Shown: positions 50,778 through 61,594, numbered from the stretch's first letter. The stretch: 64,000 bases of DNA from CAVQAH01 sp963784195 (GCA_963784195.1 CAWARA010000020.1:744001-808000), one strand, 5' to 3'. The notes: generated by a model not told the origin, from the sequence alone. Translations and numbers: made by a program.

Positions 50778-51465
50778 ACCGCCTTCCCACATCGCGCCCG
50801 GCCATCATCACCCGCCGGAGGAAATGCACAACGAGGGTGTTGCGCACGAGCACAGCGACATCGACATCCGCGCGATCGTGATGTCCATTGTCGTCCTGTT
50901 CGCCATCTGCGGGACCGTTGCCGTATTGATGGCCGGCCTGTTCAAGCTGCTCGAGTATCGGGCGGCGAACAACGACCCCAAGCTGTCACCGCTCGCGCGT
51001 CCGGTGACGGTCATGCCGCGGACGACGACCGGATCGCCGACGTTCGGCGGGGCCATCGGACCCCAGCTCCTGACCAACGAGCCGGTCGCGCTCGAGCGTC
51101 AGCATCAGGCGGAACGTCAGTTGATGCAGGGCTACGCGTGGGCAGATCAAAAGGCGGGCGTCGCGCGCATCCCGATCGAGGAAGCCAAGAAGTTGATCGC
51201 CGAGCGTGGCCTGCCCTCGCGTCAGGGTGGGACTGCCGCAGAGATTGGCACGTCGCTTCCCGCGCGTGGTGAATCTTCGAGCGGACGAATCGTGAACGGC
51301 CCGCCGCGAGGAGCCGGTCTGCCGAACGTCCCCGGCGCCGCAGCGTCATCGAAGGCCGCCGCCGCACTAACGCGCTTCGCGCGTGGGTACGATGGGCGAT
51401 GGGCGATGGGCGATGGGCGATGGGCGATGGGCGATGGTAAGGGGCTATGGGGAAATCCAGGATAG
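50764..51465 (+). CDS. Small membrane-anchored accessory protein of the ACIII operon
   Basis: 233 residues, starting MKPTKPPSHIAPGHHHPPEE with a His/Pro-rich N-terminus, then one membrane helix (about residues 40-62, IVMSIVVLFAICGTVAVLMAG) and a soluble part with LKLLEYRAANNDPKLSPLARP, VALERQHQAERQLMQGYAWAD and IPIEEAKKLIAERG. Genes of this shape commonly sit between actF and sco in ACIII clusters; the role is unknown. The last ~25 residues are translated from the GATGGGC heptamer array (GRWAMGD repeats). A TAA in another frame at 51368-51370, just before the array, may be the ancestral stop, so the tail is uncertain. Confidence 0.7.
   Translation: MKPTKPPSHIAPGHHHPPEEMHNEGVAHEHSDIDIRAIVMSIVVLFAICGTVAVLMAGLFKLLEYRAANNDPKLSPLARPVTVMPRTTTGSPTFGGAIGPQLLTNEPVALERQHQAERQLMQGYAWADQKAGVARIPIEEAKKLIAERGLPSRQGGTAAEIGTSLPARGESSSGRIVNGPPRGAGLPNVPGAAASSKAAAALTRFARGYDGRWAMGDGRWAMGDGKGLWGNPG
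51391..51439 (+). repeat. Six-unit GATGGGC heptamer array inside the 3' end of an ACIII gene
   Basis: Six exact GATGGGC units plus a partial seventh (GATGGTA). A GC hairpin-like stretch CGCGCTTCGCGCG precedes it, as with the array at 49520. Because 7 nt times three equals seven codons, the array codes for a seven-residue repeat GRWAMGD in the current frame. It ends 7 bases before the sco ATG at 51447. Confidence 0.9.
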
Positions 51466-52322
51466 CGAGGCTGGCGGTCACGTTGCTGGCGACTGTGTGG
51501 GTTCCGGCGGTTCCGGGCGCGCAGACGATGCCGTCGCAGGGGCTAGCGGAAGCCGGACAGCCATCGGGCGCAAAGCCGGGAATTCTCAGCGAGATCGGGA
51601 TCGATCAGCGGATCGGCGAGCAGCTGCCGCTGGATCTGCCGTTCACGGATGAAACGGGGCGAGCCGTCAGACTCGGCGATTTTTTCGGCAAGCGCCCGGT
51701 CATCCTCGCACTCGTGTACTACGAGTGCCCGATGCTGTGCACGCAAGTGTTGAACGGACTGGTCTCCGCGCTCGGCGTGATGAACTTCGAGCCGGGACGT
51801 GAGTTCGACGTGGTAGCGGTGAGCTTCAACCCGAAGGAGGGTCCGGGTCTGGCATCGCAGAAGAAGGCCGCCTACATGGAACGGTACGGCCGCCCTCACA
51901 CGGCGGGCGGGTGGCACTTCCTGACCGGATCGGAGGACTCCATCCGCCGCCTGACGTCGGCGGTCGGCTTCCGCTACGCGTTCGACGACGAGAGCAAGCA
52001 GTTTGCGCACGGCGCGGCCATTCAGGTGGCGACGCCGAAGGGAACGCTCGCCAAGTACTTTTACGGAATCGAGTTCTCGGCACGCGATATCAGGTTCGGC
52101 CTGATCGAGGCGTCCGAGGAACGTATCGGCACGCCGATGGATGACGTGCTGCTGCTCTGCTATCACTACGATCCGTCGAGCGGAAAGTACGGCGCGGCTG
52201 TCCTCGGACTCGTTCGACTGGGAGCTGTCGCAACCGTGCTGGCCTTTCTCGTATTCCTGACGGTGAGCCTGCGCCGCGAGCGCGCGGCCAGAGTATCGGC
52301 GGCGACGGCGAATCGAACCTAA
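51447..52322 (+). CDS. sco: SCO1/SenC-family copper chaperone
   Basis: 291 residues with a signal peptide (MGKSRIARLAVTLLATVWVP). The thioredoxin-fold Sco motif CxxxC is in LALVYYECPMLCTQVLNG, and the third Cu ligand His is in SKQFAHGAAIQVA. A C-terminal membrane helix (VRLGAVATVLAFLVFLTVSL) tethers it to the membrane, unlike most Sco proteins, where the anchor is N-terminal. It delivers copper to the CuA site of CoxB, whose gene follows two bases later. It overlaps the preceding accessory gene by 19 bases. Confidence 0.93.
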   Translation: MGKSRIARLAVTLLATVWVPAVPGAQTMPSQGLAEAGQPSGAKPGILSEIGIDQRIGEQLPLDLPFTDETGRAVRLGDFFGKRPVILALVYYECPMLCTQVLNGLVSALGVMNFEPGREFDVVAVSFNPKEGPGLASQKKAAYMERYGRPHTAGGWHFLTGSEDSIRRLTSAVGFRYAFDDESKQFAHGAAIQVATPKGTLAKYFYGIEFSARDIRFGLIEASEERIGTPMDDVLLLCYHYDPSSGKYGAAVLGLVRLGAVATVLAFLVFLTVSLRRERAARVSAATANRT

Positions 52323-52324
52323 CG

Positions 52325-53335
52325 ATGTTCACGAACTTTCCGTTCTTTCCGCAGCAGGCGTCGGTTCAGGCCGGTCAGGTCGACGCCGTCTACTTCTTTC
52401 TCGTCGCCGTCACGGCCTTCTTCTCGCTGTTGATTGCCGGACTGATCGCGTTCTTCGCCGTGAAGTATCGCCGGCGGAGCGACGATGAGATCGGCGTCGC
52501 GATCCACGGCTCGCTGGCGCTCGAGCTGCTGTGGACGGTCATCCCGTTCGGCATCGTCATGGTCATGTTCGGCTGGGGCGCCAAGGTGTTCTTCGATTTG
52601 TACCGGCCTCCCGCCGGCGCCATGGAGATCTACGTCGTCGGCAAGCAGTGGATGTGGAAAGTTCAGCACATGGATGGGCAGCGCGAGATCAACGAGCTGC
52701 ACGTCCCGATTGGTCGTCCGGTCAAGCTGGTCATGGGATCGGAAGACGTCATCCACAGCTTCTACATCCCCGCGTTCCGAGTGAAGGCGGACGTGATCCC
52801 CGGCCGCTACAACAATCTGTGGTTCGAGGCGACGACGCCCGGCCGTTACCACCTCTTCTGCGCCGAGTACCTGCGGTACGAAGCACTCGGGGATGATCGG
52901 ATCGGTGGTGGCGATGCCGCCCGACGAATTCCAGGCGTGGCTGAGCGGCGGGCCCGTGTCGGATTCGCCGGTGGCGGCCGGGGAGAAACTGTTCCAGAGC
53001 CTGGCGTGCAATACATGCCACCTGCAGGGGTCGCAGGGCCGCGGACCAGTGCTGAACAATCTGTTCGGCTCGACGGTGCAGCTCGCGGGCGGGGGCACGG
53101 TGGTGGCCGACCAAGCCTACGTTCGCGAATCGATCGTGAATCCGCAGGCCAAGGTCGTCGCCGGCTACCAGCCGCTCATGCCGACGTTCCAGGGGCTGGT
53201 AACCGAGGAACAGCTCATTCAGCTCGTTGCGTACGTGCAGTCGCTCAGTCAGCAGGGTGCGACACCTTCGGGTTCGTCAGTGCCGAAGATGGGGCCGACG
53301 ACGGGTGCCGCCTCGGCGCGGCCGGAGATCAAGCG

Positions 53336-53339
<4 letters not shown>
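52325..53339 (+). CDS. coxB: Cytochrome c oxidase subunit II with fused cytochrome c domain (caa3 type), one frame change
   Basis: Corrected length is about 337 residues. Two N-terminal helices are followed by the cupredoxin CuA domain: DVIHSFYIPAFRVKADVIPG and the CuA loop FCAEYCGTKHSGM, spanning the frame change at about 52871 (one extra C before TGCGGTACG). A cytochrome c domain follows, with GEKLFQSLACNTCHLQGSQG (CNTCH) and the Met ligand in PLMPTFQG. The fused heme accepts electrons from ACIII. The stop overlaps coxA by GTGA. Confidence 0.94.
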
Positions 53340-54935
<1,596 letters not shown>

Positions 54936-54983
54936 CGGTCGGTACGCGAGCATTTTCCCGGTCCGCTCCACCAGCCGCCGGTC

Positions 54984-55683
54984 GTGGCGAATGTGGACGC
55001 GATCCAGCCGCACGAGCACGTCGAGCATCCGCATCATCCCAAGCTGCAGCATCACTTCGATGACATGGCGCAGCAGACCGAGGCGTCGACCCTCGGGATG
55101 TGGGTATTCCTGGTCACCGAAGTCATGTTCTTCGGCGGGCTCTTCCTGGCCTACCTCGTGTACCGGCATGCGTGATCCGATGGGGTTCCAGGAGGCCAGC
55201 AACCACCTGAACGTGATATGGGGCGCCGTGAACACCATCGTCCTGATCGTCAGCTCGCTGACGATGGCGCTTGCGGTTCGGGCGGCGCAGACGAGCGCGC
55301 CGCCAAAAGTGCAGGTCGGCTGGATCGTCGCGACAATGATCCTGGGTTCGGCGTTCCTCGGCGTGAAGGTCATCGAGTACGCCGACAAGTTCGAGCACAA
55401 CCTCGTGCCCGGGCCGAACTTCGTCTGGGAAGGCAAGTATCCGGCGGGCGCCGAAATGTTCTACTCGCTGTACTTCTGCATGACCGGGTTGCACGCGGTG
55501 CACATGATCGTCGGGCTTGGGATCATGACGGTCATCGGCATCATGGCGGGGCGCGGGCAGTTCGACGAGGAGTACTACACGCCTGTGGAAGTCTCTGGTC
55601 TGTACTGGCACTTCGTCGACATCGTCTGGATCTTCCTGTTCCCGCTGCTCTACTTGATCGGCTACCACTACGCGAGCCATTGA
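54984..55683 (+). CDS. coxC: Cytochrome c oxidase subunit III (one frame change)
   Basis: From GTG 54984 the corrected length is about 232 residues; a TTG at 54928 overlapping the coxA stop would need another frame change and is less likely. HHFDDMAQQTEASTLGMWVF and MFFGGLFLAYLVYRHA form the N-terminal helices in one frame, and DPMGFQEASNHLNVIWGAVN follows in the next after the break near 55173. Later helices are VGWIVATMILGSAFLGVKVIE, GLHAVHMIVGLGIMT and HFVDIVWIFLFPLLYLIGYH. It is a structural subunit of caa3 oxidase. Confidence 0.92.
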
Positions 55684-55694
55684 TCGGGAGAATC

Positions 55695-55997
55695 ATGTCC
55701 GGACATCACGTCCCGCCAAAGGGAATGTACTACGCCGTGTTTCTCGCGCTGATCGTCGGAACGATTCTGACGGTGGTGGTGGCGAGGTACGATCTCGGTC
55801 CGTTCAACAATATCGTCATGCTCACCGTCGCCTGCACCAAGGCGTTGCTGGTCGTGTTGTTCTTCATGCACGTGCGGTGGAGCTCGCGCCTGACGTGGGT
55901 GGTGGCCAGCTCCGGCTTCGTATGGCTGCTGATAATGTTCGGCTTGACGATGGCCGATTATATGAGCCGGGGCTGGGTGACCGGCACGCTGCGGTAG
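55695..55997 (+). CDS. coxD: Cytochrome c oxidase subunit IV (prokaryotic)
   Basis: 100 residues from ATG 55695, with GGGAG five bases upstream. Three helices: MYYAVFLALIVGTILTVVVA, FNNIVMLTVACTKALLVVLFF and WVVASSGFVWLLIMFGLTMA; MHVRWSSRLTW lies in the loop. It is the short stabilising subunit at the end of bacterial caa3/aa3 operons. It ends the act-cox gene series. Confidence 0.88.
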   Translation: MSGHHVPPKGMYYAVFLALIVGTILTVVVARYDLGPFNNIVMLTVACTKALLVVLFFMHVRWSSRLTWVVASSGFVWLLIMFGLTMADYMSRGWVTGTLR

Positions 55998-56370
55998 TAG
56001 GAAGAAGCCTGCCGTGGTTCGTTGATCGTAGCTCGTCGCTCGTAGAGCTGCCCAGGCCGTTGATACGCATCCTGCGAGCCACGAGCAACGGACTACGGAC
56101 TCACGGGACGATCTTTATACAAGAGCCTTTTCGAACCGCTCACCGGCGGCTTTCCGCCACTCACCGGCTTTCACTGACCTTCCCGAAGGGTTCCAACGTA
56201 GTCTCGTTATACTGAACGGTGGGGCGTCGCCGGTCCCCTGCCAAATGGGGCGCGACCCGTAGCTCGTGGTGCGTAGCTCGTCGCTCGAAATGCACAAGGG
56301 CAGCCGGATCTGCTTTCCGAGGGACGAGTGAGACTGACGAACAACGGCGTAGAGCGAAGTCACAACTGTC
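55998..56370. other. Intergenic region with two heptamer clusters
   Basis: 373 bases without a gene. It holds heptamer clusters at 56027-56047 (CGTAGCT, CGTCGCT and CGTAGAG), 56075-56102 (CGAGCCA, CGAGCAA, CGGACTA, CGGACTC) and 56258-56292 (CGTAGCT twice, with CGTGGTG, CGTCGCT and CGAAATG). The first and second have opposite orientation for the CGTNGCT/AGCNACG core. The promoter of the efflux operon must be in the last 80 bases. Confidence 0.8.
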
Positions 56371-57621
56371 ATGGCTAATCTGAAAGAAGATCTCGCCTCG
56401 CTTCGAATCGATCATTCTGCGCGTGGCGGCGGCGGCCGTCGCGGTGGATTGCTCGTGGCAGGGCTCGTACTGGTCCTCGGTGCGGGGGCCACGTGGTTCT
56501 GGAGCCAGCGGCTGCAGGCCGCACCGGTCAGGACGGCGGCCGCCAGCGCGAGAGCGTCGAACACCGTGTCGCCGGGAGCAGTGCTGAACGCATCCGGCTA
56601 CGTGACGGCCCGCCGGCGGGCGACGGTGTCGTCGAAGGTCACGGGCAAGGTCATGGAGATCTTCGTCGAGGAGGGCAAGGAAGTCCGGCGCGGACAGGTC
56701 CTGGCGCGCCTCGATGACACGCAGATCAGGGCGGAGTTGGCGGTATCGCGGGCGCAGCTCGAAGCAGCCAGACGCGCCGCGGCCGAAGATCAGGCACGCC
56801 TGCGCGAGGCGGAGCTCACGCTGAAGCGGCTCAACCAGCTGGTCAAGGACGGCGTGGTCGGGCTCGCCGAGGTGGATTCGGCGGACGCCACAGTCGAAAG
56901 CCTCAAGGCGCGCATCGCGATGGCACAGCAGCAGGTGCTGGTCGCCGAGACGCAGGTGAACGCCAGGGAGACCGACCTGACCGACATGACCGTGCGCGCG
57001 CCGTTCGACGGCGTGGCCATCTCGAAGGATGCCCAGCCGGGCGAGATGATCTCTCCAGTATCGGCGGGCGGCGGTTTCACGCGAACGGGCATCTGCACGA
57101 TCGTCGACATGTCGTCGCTCGAAATCGAAGTGGACGTCAGCGAGAGCTACATCAATCGTGTCAAACCGAATCAGCCGGTCGAGGCCGTACTCGACGCGTA
57201 TCCCGACTGGCGGATCCCCGCGCACGTGATTACAACCGTCCCCTCGGCGGATCGGCAGAAAGCGACCGTGCGGGTGCGTATCGGATTCGACGCTGACGCA
57301 GAAACCAAGGGCGGGAAAGTGGATCCGCGAATCCTGCCCGACATGGGGGTCAAGGTTTCGTTTTTCAACGAACGCGCGCCCACAGTCCAGACGGCGCCCG
57401 CACGCCAGGTCGTCATGGTCCCGAAAGCGGCGGTGCGATCCGCCGACGGCCGGAGCGTGGTGTTCATCGTCAAGGACGAACGTGTCGAACGGCGGGCGGT
57501 GACGGTCGGCGCCGCGGATGGCGATCAGATCGAGATCGTCTCCGGCCTGACTACAGGCGAACGCGTGGTGGTCGAGGGCCATGACGCGCTGGTGGACGGG
57601 GCACGGGTGAAGGAGCGGTAA
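56371..57621 (+). CDS. Membrane-fusion adaptor of a MacAB/HlyD-like efflux system
   Basis: 416 residues: a cytoplasmic N-terminus, one membrane helix (GGLLVAGLVLVLGAGATWFW, about 26-45) and the adaptor fold. The lipoyl/barrel strands include SGYVTARRRATVSSKVTGKV, an alpha-helical hairpin (RAELAVSRAQLEAARRAAAE to RIAMAQQQVLVAETQVNARE) and a barrel with VRAPFDGVAISKDAQPGEMI. The C-terminal membrane-proximal domain follows. It links the inner-membrane transporter to an outer-membrane channel. It is adjacent to the ABC genes with no gap (ATG immediately after TAA). Confidence 0.92.
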   Translation: MANLKEDLASLRIDHSARGGGGRRGGLLVAGLVLVLGAGATWFWSQRLQAAPVRTAAASARASNTVSPGAVLNASGYVTARRRATVSSKVTGKVMEIFVEEGKEVRRGQVLARLDDTQIRAELAVSRAQLEAARRAAAEDQARLREAELTLKRLNQLVKDGVVGLAEVDSADATVESLKARIAMAQQQVLVAETQVNARETDLTDMTVRAPFDGVAISKDAQPGEMISPVSAGGGFTRTGICTIVDMSSLEIEVDVSESYINRVKPNQPVEAVLDAYPDWRIPAHVITTVPSADRQKATVRVRIGFDADAETKGGKVDPRILPDMGVKVSFFNERAPTVQTAPARQVVMVPKAAVRSADGRSVVFIVKDERVERRAVTVGAADGDQIEIVSGLTTGERVVVEGHDALVDGARVKER

Positions 57622-58308
57622 ATGGACACGCTGGTCAAGATCCGGGAACTCCACAAGGTCTACTATCGCGGCTCGGAGCGAATCGATGTGTTGCAGGGCG
57701 TGACGCTGGACATCCCGCAGGGTGATTTCCTCGCGCTCATGGGGCCGTCCGGTTCAGGAAAGACGACGCTGCTCAACCTGATGGGGGGACTCGATACGCC
57801 GTCGGAAGGCTCGATTGAAGTGGCGGGCGACCGGATCGACAAGATGTCCGGCAGCCGGCTGTCAGCCTGGCGCGCGCGACACATCGGGTTCGTCTTTCAG
57901 ATGTACAACCTGCTGCCGGTGCTGAGCGCCGCGCGGAACGTGGAGCTGCCGCTTCTGCTGACGAAACTCGGCTCGGCCGATCGCAAGCGCCGTGTCCAGG
58001 TCGCGCTCTCCGTCGTCGGCCTCGGGGATCGCGCGAGCCACTATCCGAGACAACTCTCCGGCGGTCAGGAGCAGCGCGTTGGCATCGCCCGGGCGATCGT
58101 GACCGATCCCACCCTGCTGCTCTGCGACGAGCCGACCGGAGATCTCGACCGCAAGTCCGGCGACGAAGTGCTCGACCTGCTGCAGACGCTGAACCGCGAG
58201 CACGGGAAGACGATCGTCATGGTGACCCACGATCCACACGCGGCGGCGCGCGCGCGCCGCACGCTGCATCTCGAAAAAGGTCTGCTCGTGTCGGAGGTGG
58301 CCGCATGA
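57622..58308 (+). CDS. ABC transporter ATP-binding protein (MacB/LolD-type)
   Basis: 228 residues: Walker A GPSGSGKTTLLNL (about residues 38-50), Q-loop VFQMYNLLPVLS, signature LSGGQEQRVGIARAI, Walker B LLLCDEPTGDLD and switch His VMVTHDPH. It powers export of lipoproteins, antibiotics or toxins in the MacB/LolD group. It overlaps the permease start by four bases (ATGA). Confidence 0.95.
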   Translation: MDTLVKIRELHKVYYRGSERIDVLQGVTLDIPQGDFLALMGPSGSGKTTLLNLMGGLDTPSEGSIEVAGDRIDKMSGSRLSAWRARHIGFVFQMYNLLPVLSAARNVELPLLLTKLGSADRKRRVQVALSVVGLGDRASHYPRQLSGGQEQRVGIARAIVTDPTLLLCDEPTGDLDRKSGDEVLDLLQTLNREHGKTIVMVTHDPHAAARARRTLHLEKGLLVSEVAA

Positions 58309-59458
58309 AATTCCTCCCGCTCGTCTGGCGGAACCTGATGAGGCGAAAGGTCCGGACGATCTTCACCGTCCTCTCGATCCTCATCGCGTTCATCCTGTTT
58401 GGCGGCCTGATGGCCGTCCGCGCGGCATTTTCGCTCGGCGCGGAGGTTGCCGGCGCCGATCGCCTGATGACGATTCACAAGAGTGTCGCTGATCCAGCTG
58501 CTGCCGAAGAGCTACGAGGAGCGGATTCGAAGCGTCGAGGGCGTGACCGATGTGACGCACGCCAACTGGTTCGGCGGCTATTATCAGGAGCCATCCAACT
58601 TCCTCGCCAACATGGCGGTCGATCCGGCGAGCTGGGCGCGGATGTATCCGGAGTTCGAGCTGTCCGGAGGACCAGAAGAAGGCCTGGATCAACGATCGAT
58701 CGAGCGCCGTCGTCGGCATCGATACGGCGAGAAAGTACAACTGGAAGGTCGGCGATCGCGTGCCGCTCATCTCGCCGATTTACCGAAAGCCCGACGGAAC
58801 GCCGTGGGACTTCACCATCGCCGGCATTTACGACTCGAAGGTGAAGGGCACGGACAAGACGCAGTTCTTCTTCCACTGGCAGTACATCAACGAGACATTT
58901 CGGAACATGCCGGTGGCGGATCAGGTCGGCTGGTACGTGGTCCGCGTCGCGGATCCCTCGACCGCCGACCAGCTGGCGAAGCGGATCGATGCCCTGTTCT
59001 CCAACTCGCCGAACGAAACGAAGACCTCGACCGAGAAAGCGTGGGTGTCGGACTTCGCGGGCCAGATCGGCGACATCGGCGCTATCGTCATCAGGATCGC
59101 CGCGCTTGTGATGGGACTGATCCTGTTCGTGACGGGCAACGCGATGGCGCAGTCGATCCGCGAGCGCATCAACGAGCTCGGCGTGCTGAAGACGCTCGGG
59201 TTCGGCGACGGACGGATCCTCGCCCTCGTGCTGCTCGAGTCGTGCACGCTGGCGCTGATCGGCGGCGCGATCGGGCTGGCCATCGCCTGGGTGATCATCG
59301 CGCAGGGCGATCCGACCGGAGGATTCCTGCCGGCGTTCTACTTCCCGGTGCGCGATCTCGTGCTCGGGGTCGCCCTGGTGTTCGGGCTTGGCCTGGCAAC
59401 AGGCATCATTCCGGCCCTGCAGGCGAGCCGGTTGAAGATCGTTGACGCGTTGACGTAG
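58305..59458 (+). CDS. ABC transporter permease, MacB-FtsX type (two frame changes)
   Basis: Corrected length is about 383 residues. N-terminal helix MRRKVRTIFTVLSILIAFIL, then a periplasmic MacB_PCD domain across both breaks (58482, extra A after CAAG; 58668, extra G in CCGGAGG): VSLIQLLPKSYEERIRS in the second frame and DQKKAWINDR in the third. The FtsX core (IVIRIAALVMGLILFVTG, IRERINELGVLKTLG, LALVLLESCTLALIGG, LGVALVFGLGLATGII) is in the final frame. It forms one half of the exporter with the next gene. Confidence 0.88.
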
Positions 59459-59504
59459 CAGCGATCGATCGAGCGCTGAGGAACTCGGAGTCAATCGAAT
59501 CATC

Positions 59505-60692
59505 ATGAACTGGATCTCTCAAACAATCGCCGTGACTGGGGTGACGCTGCGGTCGATCGGGCAACGGCTTGGATCGTCGGCCGTGGCCGTGCTCGGGATT
59601 GCGGGCGTGGTCATCGTCTTCACGGCGGTCTTTTCGATTGCCGAGGGGTTTCGCGCCGCCATGCGAGGCACCGGCGATCCGCAGACCGCCATCGTCCTGC
59701 GCTCCGGCAGCGACACCGAGATGACGAGCGGACTCTCGGGTGAGAGCGCGCGGCTGATCACCGAGGCGCCCGGCATCGAGCAGGGGCCCGAAGGGCCGCA
59801 CGCTTCACCAGAGCTCTTCGTGATTGTCGGCCACCCCATGAAGCGGACAGGCAAGGACGCGAACGTGCCGTTGCGCGGCCTGTCTCCGGCGGCACTCAAA
59901 GTGCGGCCGGCATTCCGAATCGTCGAGGGCCGGATGTTTCAGCCGGGCACGAACGAGATCGTCGTCGGCCGCGCCGCATCACAGCAGTTCGAGAACCTGT
60001 CGGTCGGATCGACGGTCCGCTGGGGCGAAAGCTCATGGCAGGTTGTCGGCATGTTCGACGCCGGCGGCAGCGTGGCGGAGTCCGAGATCTGGTGTGACGC
60101 CCGGGTCCTGCAGCCGGCCTATCGCCGAGGGAACTCGTATCAGTCCGTCTATGCCCGTCTGCAGAGTGCGGACAGCCTGCAGCAATTCAAGGACGCCCTG
60201 ACGAGCGATCCGCGCCTGAACGTCACGGTGATCCGTGAACCGGATTATTACGCGCAGCAATCGGAAGTGCTGCAATTGATCATCACGCGAATCGGCTATG
60301 CCATCGCCGTGTTGATGGGACTCGGCGCCATTTTCGGCGCCGTCAACACGATGTACTCGGCGGTCGCGGCACGCACCCGCGAAATCGCCACGCTCAGGGC
60401 GCTCGGGTTCAGCAGCGGACCGGTCGTCGTGTCGGTGCTCGTCGAAGCGGTGATGCTCAGCCTGCTGGGCGGTCTGATTGGTGGCGGCCTCGCCTGGGCG
60501 GCCTTCGACGGATATCAAACCGCGACCATGAACTGGCAGTCGTTCAGCCAGGTGGCGTTCGCCTTCGCCGTGACCCCGGCGCTGCTCCTTCAGGGACTCA
60601 TTTACGCCGTGGTCATGGGTCTCATCGGCGGCTTGCTGCCTGCAATCCGCGCCGCGCGCCTCCCGGTCGTCACCGCGCTACGGCAGCTGTGA
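59505..60692 (+). CDS. ABC transporter permease, MacB-FtsX type
   Basis: 395 residues, intact. N-terminal helix (SSAVAVLGIAGVVIVFTAVF), a periplasmic domain with VRPAFRIVEGRMFQPGTNE and WQVVGMFDAGGSVAESE, then the FtsX helices (AIAVLMGLGAIFGAVNTMYS, ARTREIATLRALGFS, VLVEAVMLSLLGGLIGGGL, LLLQGLIYAVVMGLIGG). A 45-base gap separates it from the other permease. A GGGACAGTCCC palindrome lies 2 bases after the stop. Confidence 0.92.
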   Translation: MNWISQTIAVTGVTLRSIGQRLGSSAVAVLGIAGVVIVFTAVFSIAEGFRAAMRGTGDPQTAIVLRSGSDTEMTSGLSGESARLITEAPGIEQGPEGPHASPELFVIVGHPMKRTGKDANVPLRGLSPAALKVRPAFRIVEGRMFQPGTNEIVVGRAASQQFENLSVGSTVRWGESSWQVVGMFDAGGSVAESEIWCDARVLQPAYRRGNSYQSVYARLQSADSLQQFKDALTSDPRLNVTVIREPDYYAQQSEVLQLIITRIGYAIAVLMGLGAIFGAVNTMYSAVAARTREIATLRALGFSSGPVVVSVLVEAVMLSLLGGLIGGGLAWAAFDGYQTATMNWQSFSQVAFAFAVTPALLLQGLIYAVVMGLIGGLLPAIRAARLPVVTALRQL

Positions 60693-60951
60693 CGGGGACA
60701 GTCCCTGAATCGCATCCGTATAGAATCCCGACAACCGCCTGCACGACCGCCGTACACATCGCCCGTTCGCGCCTGAGCTTCAACACAGCGCTCAAACTCA
60801 CCACAACTGAATAACAGACGAACTGACAGCAGTTTGCGGCCGCAGAGCGCGAGGCCAATACGCTCGGGCTCGATGGGTACACGTGTTGCTCAATCGAGGA
60901 AGCATCAGCAACAGAACACGACTCTTTAAGTTTGAGGGAAAGGGTCAGTCC
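60693..60951. other. Gene-free interval after the efflux operon
   Basis: About 260 bases with no credible gene. An 11-bp palindrome GGGACAGTCCC (60695-60705) directly follows the permease stop and may act as a terminator, though without a T-run. The next gene's start is at 60952. Confidence 0.45.
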
Positions 60952-61194
60952 ATGCGAATTGATGAGGTGCTTCAGCGAATCCAGGGCGAGTTCGTGGAGA
61001 TGCCCGGGCTTCGTCTGACTGCCGCACAGGCACAGCGCCTCTGGGGGCTCGAGCGGGATGTGTGCAACGCGCTGCTCGGCGCTCTCGTGGACGCAAAGTT
61101 CCTGGCGCAGACTCGCGATGGATCGTTCGTGCGCCTCGATGGCGCACACCCGTCGAATGTGAATGTTCGCCACGGCCGGATGGCTGTTGCGTGA
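60952..61194 (+). CDS. Small wHTH-like conserved protein (hypothetical)
   Basis: ATG 60952 gives 80 residues: MRIDEVLQRIQGEFVEMPG followed by LRLTAAQAQRLWGLERDVC and VDAKFLAQTRDGSFVRLDG. The pattern resembles small stand-alone winged-helix-like proteins common in Acidobacteriota and Proteobacteria, in which LT.AQA.RLWGL is helix-turn-helix and FL..T.DG.FVR a wing. No partner is visible. DNA binding is a guess. Confidence 0.55.
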   Translation: MRIDEVLQRIQGEFVEMPGLRLTAAQAQRLWGLERDVCNALLGALVDAKFLAQTRDGSFVRLDGAHPSNVNVRHGRMAVA

Positions 61195-61347
61195 CTCGTT
61201 AACCCACCGGTGCCGGTCGGCTGATCACCTGCCTCGTCAGCCAATGAGCCGGCTCGCCGCCCCCGTTCCCGGGCGCCGGACGCCCGCGGCCAGATAGTCG
61301 GAGGTTGAAGGAAAACCTGACGCCTCCGACCTCGTCTTCTCTTTGAT

Positions 61348-61532
61348 GGGGCTCTGCCCCATACCCCGGCTCGGTCGCTACGTGGGGACCCCTCCGCCCC
61401 ACTCCGCTCTCTCGCAGGGCGCGCTTCGCGCGCCTCTTACCGTCAGGGGCTCTGCCCCATACCCCGGCTCGGTCGCTCCGTGGGGGCCCCACCGCCCCAC
61501 TCCGCTCTCTCGCAGGGCGCGCTTCGCGCGCC
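61348..61532 (+). repeat. Two direct copies of an 87-bp repeat
   Basis: Copies 61348-61434 and 61446-61532, offset 98 bases, differ at only a few positions. Each starts GGGGCTCTGCCCC (a perfect palindrome core) and ends CGCGCTTCGCGCG (another palindrome). The 11-base joint is unique. Conserved words inside include CCCCGGCTCGGTCGCT and CCGCTCTCTCGCAGGG. Confidence 0.85.
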
Positions 61533-61536
61533 GCTC

Positions 61537-61588
61537 TACGAGCTCAGCGCAGCCACGAGCCACGAGCTACGAGCTACGAGCCACGGAT
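61537..61588 (-). repeat. Heptamer array, TACGAGC/CACGAGC
   Basis: Units TACGAGC (61537) and then CACGAGC twice and TACGAGC twice (61554-61581), ending CACGGAT. On the minus strand they read as CGTAGCT/CGTGGCT, the motif of the 56027 and 56258 arrays. It ends 7 bases before the peroxiredoxin stop. Confidence 0.85.
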
Positions 61589-61594
61589 TTTGAC

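Larger units (their letters stand above)
61195..61594. other. Repeat-rich gap between convergent genes
   Basis: No gene. It holds an 87-bp direct repeat (61348-61434 and 61446-61532) and a heptamer array (61537-61588). The peroxiredoxin stop is at 61595. Confidence 0.8.

Noticed and set aside
56371..60692. Macrolide-specific MacAB efflux
   Set aside because: The architecture (adaptor, ATPase, two separate permeases) is MacAB-like only in family; MacB has permease and ATPase fused, and the substrate cannot be read.
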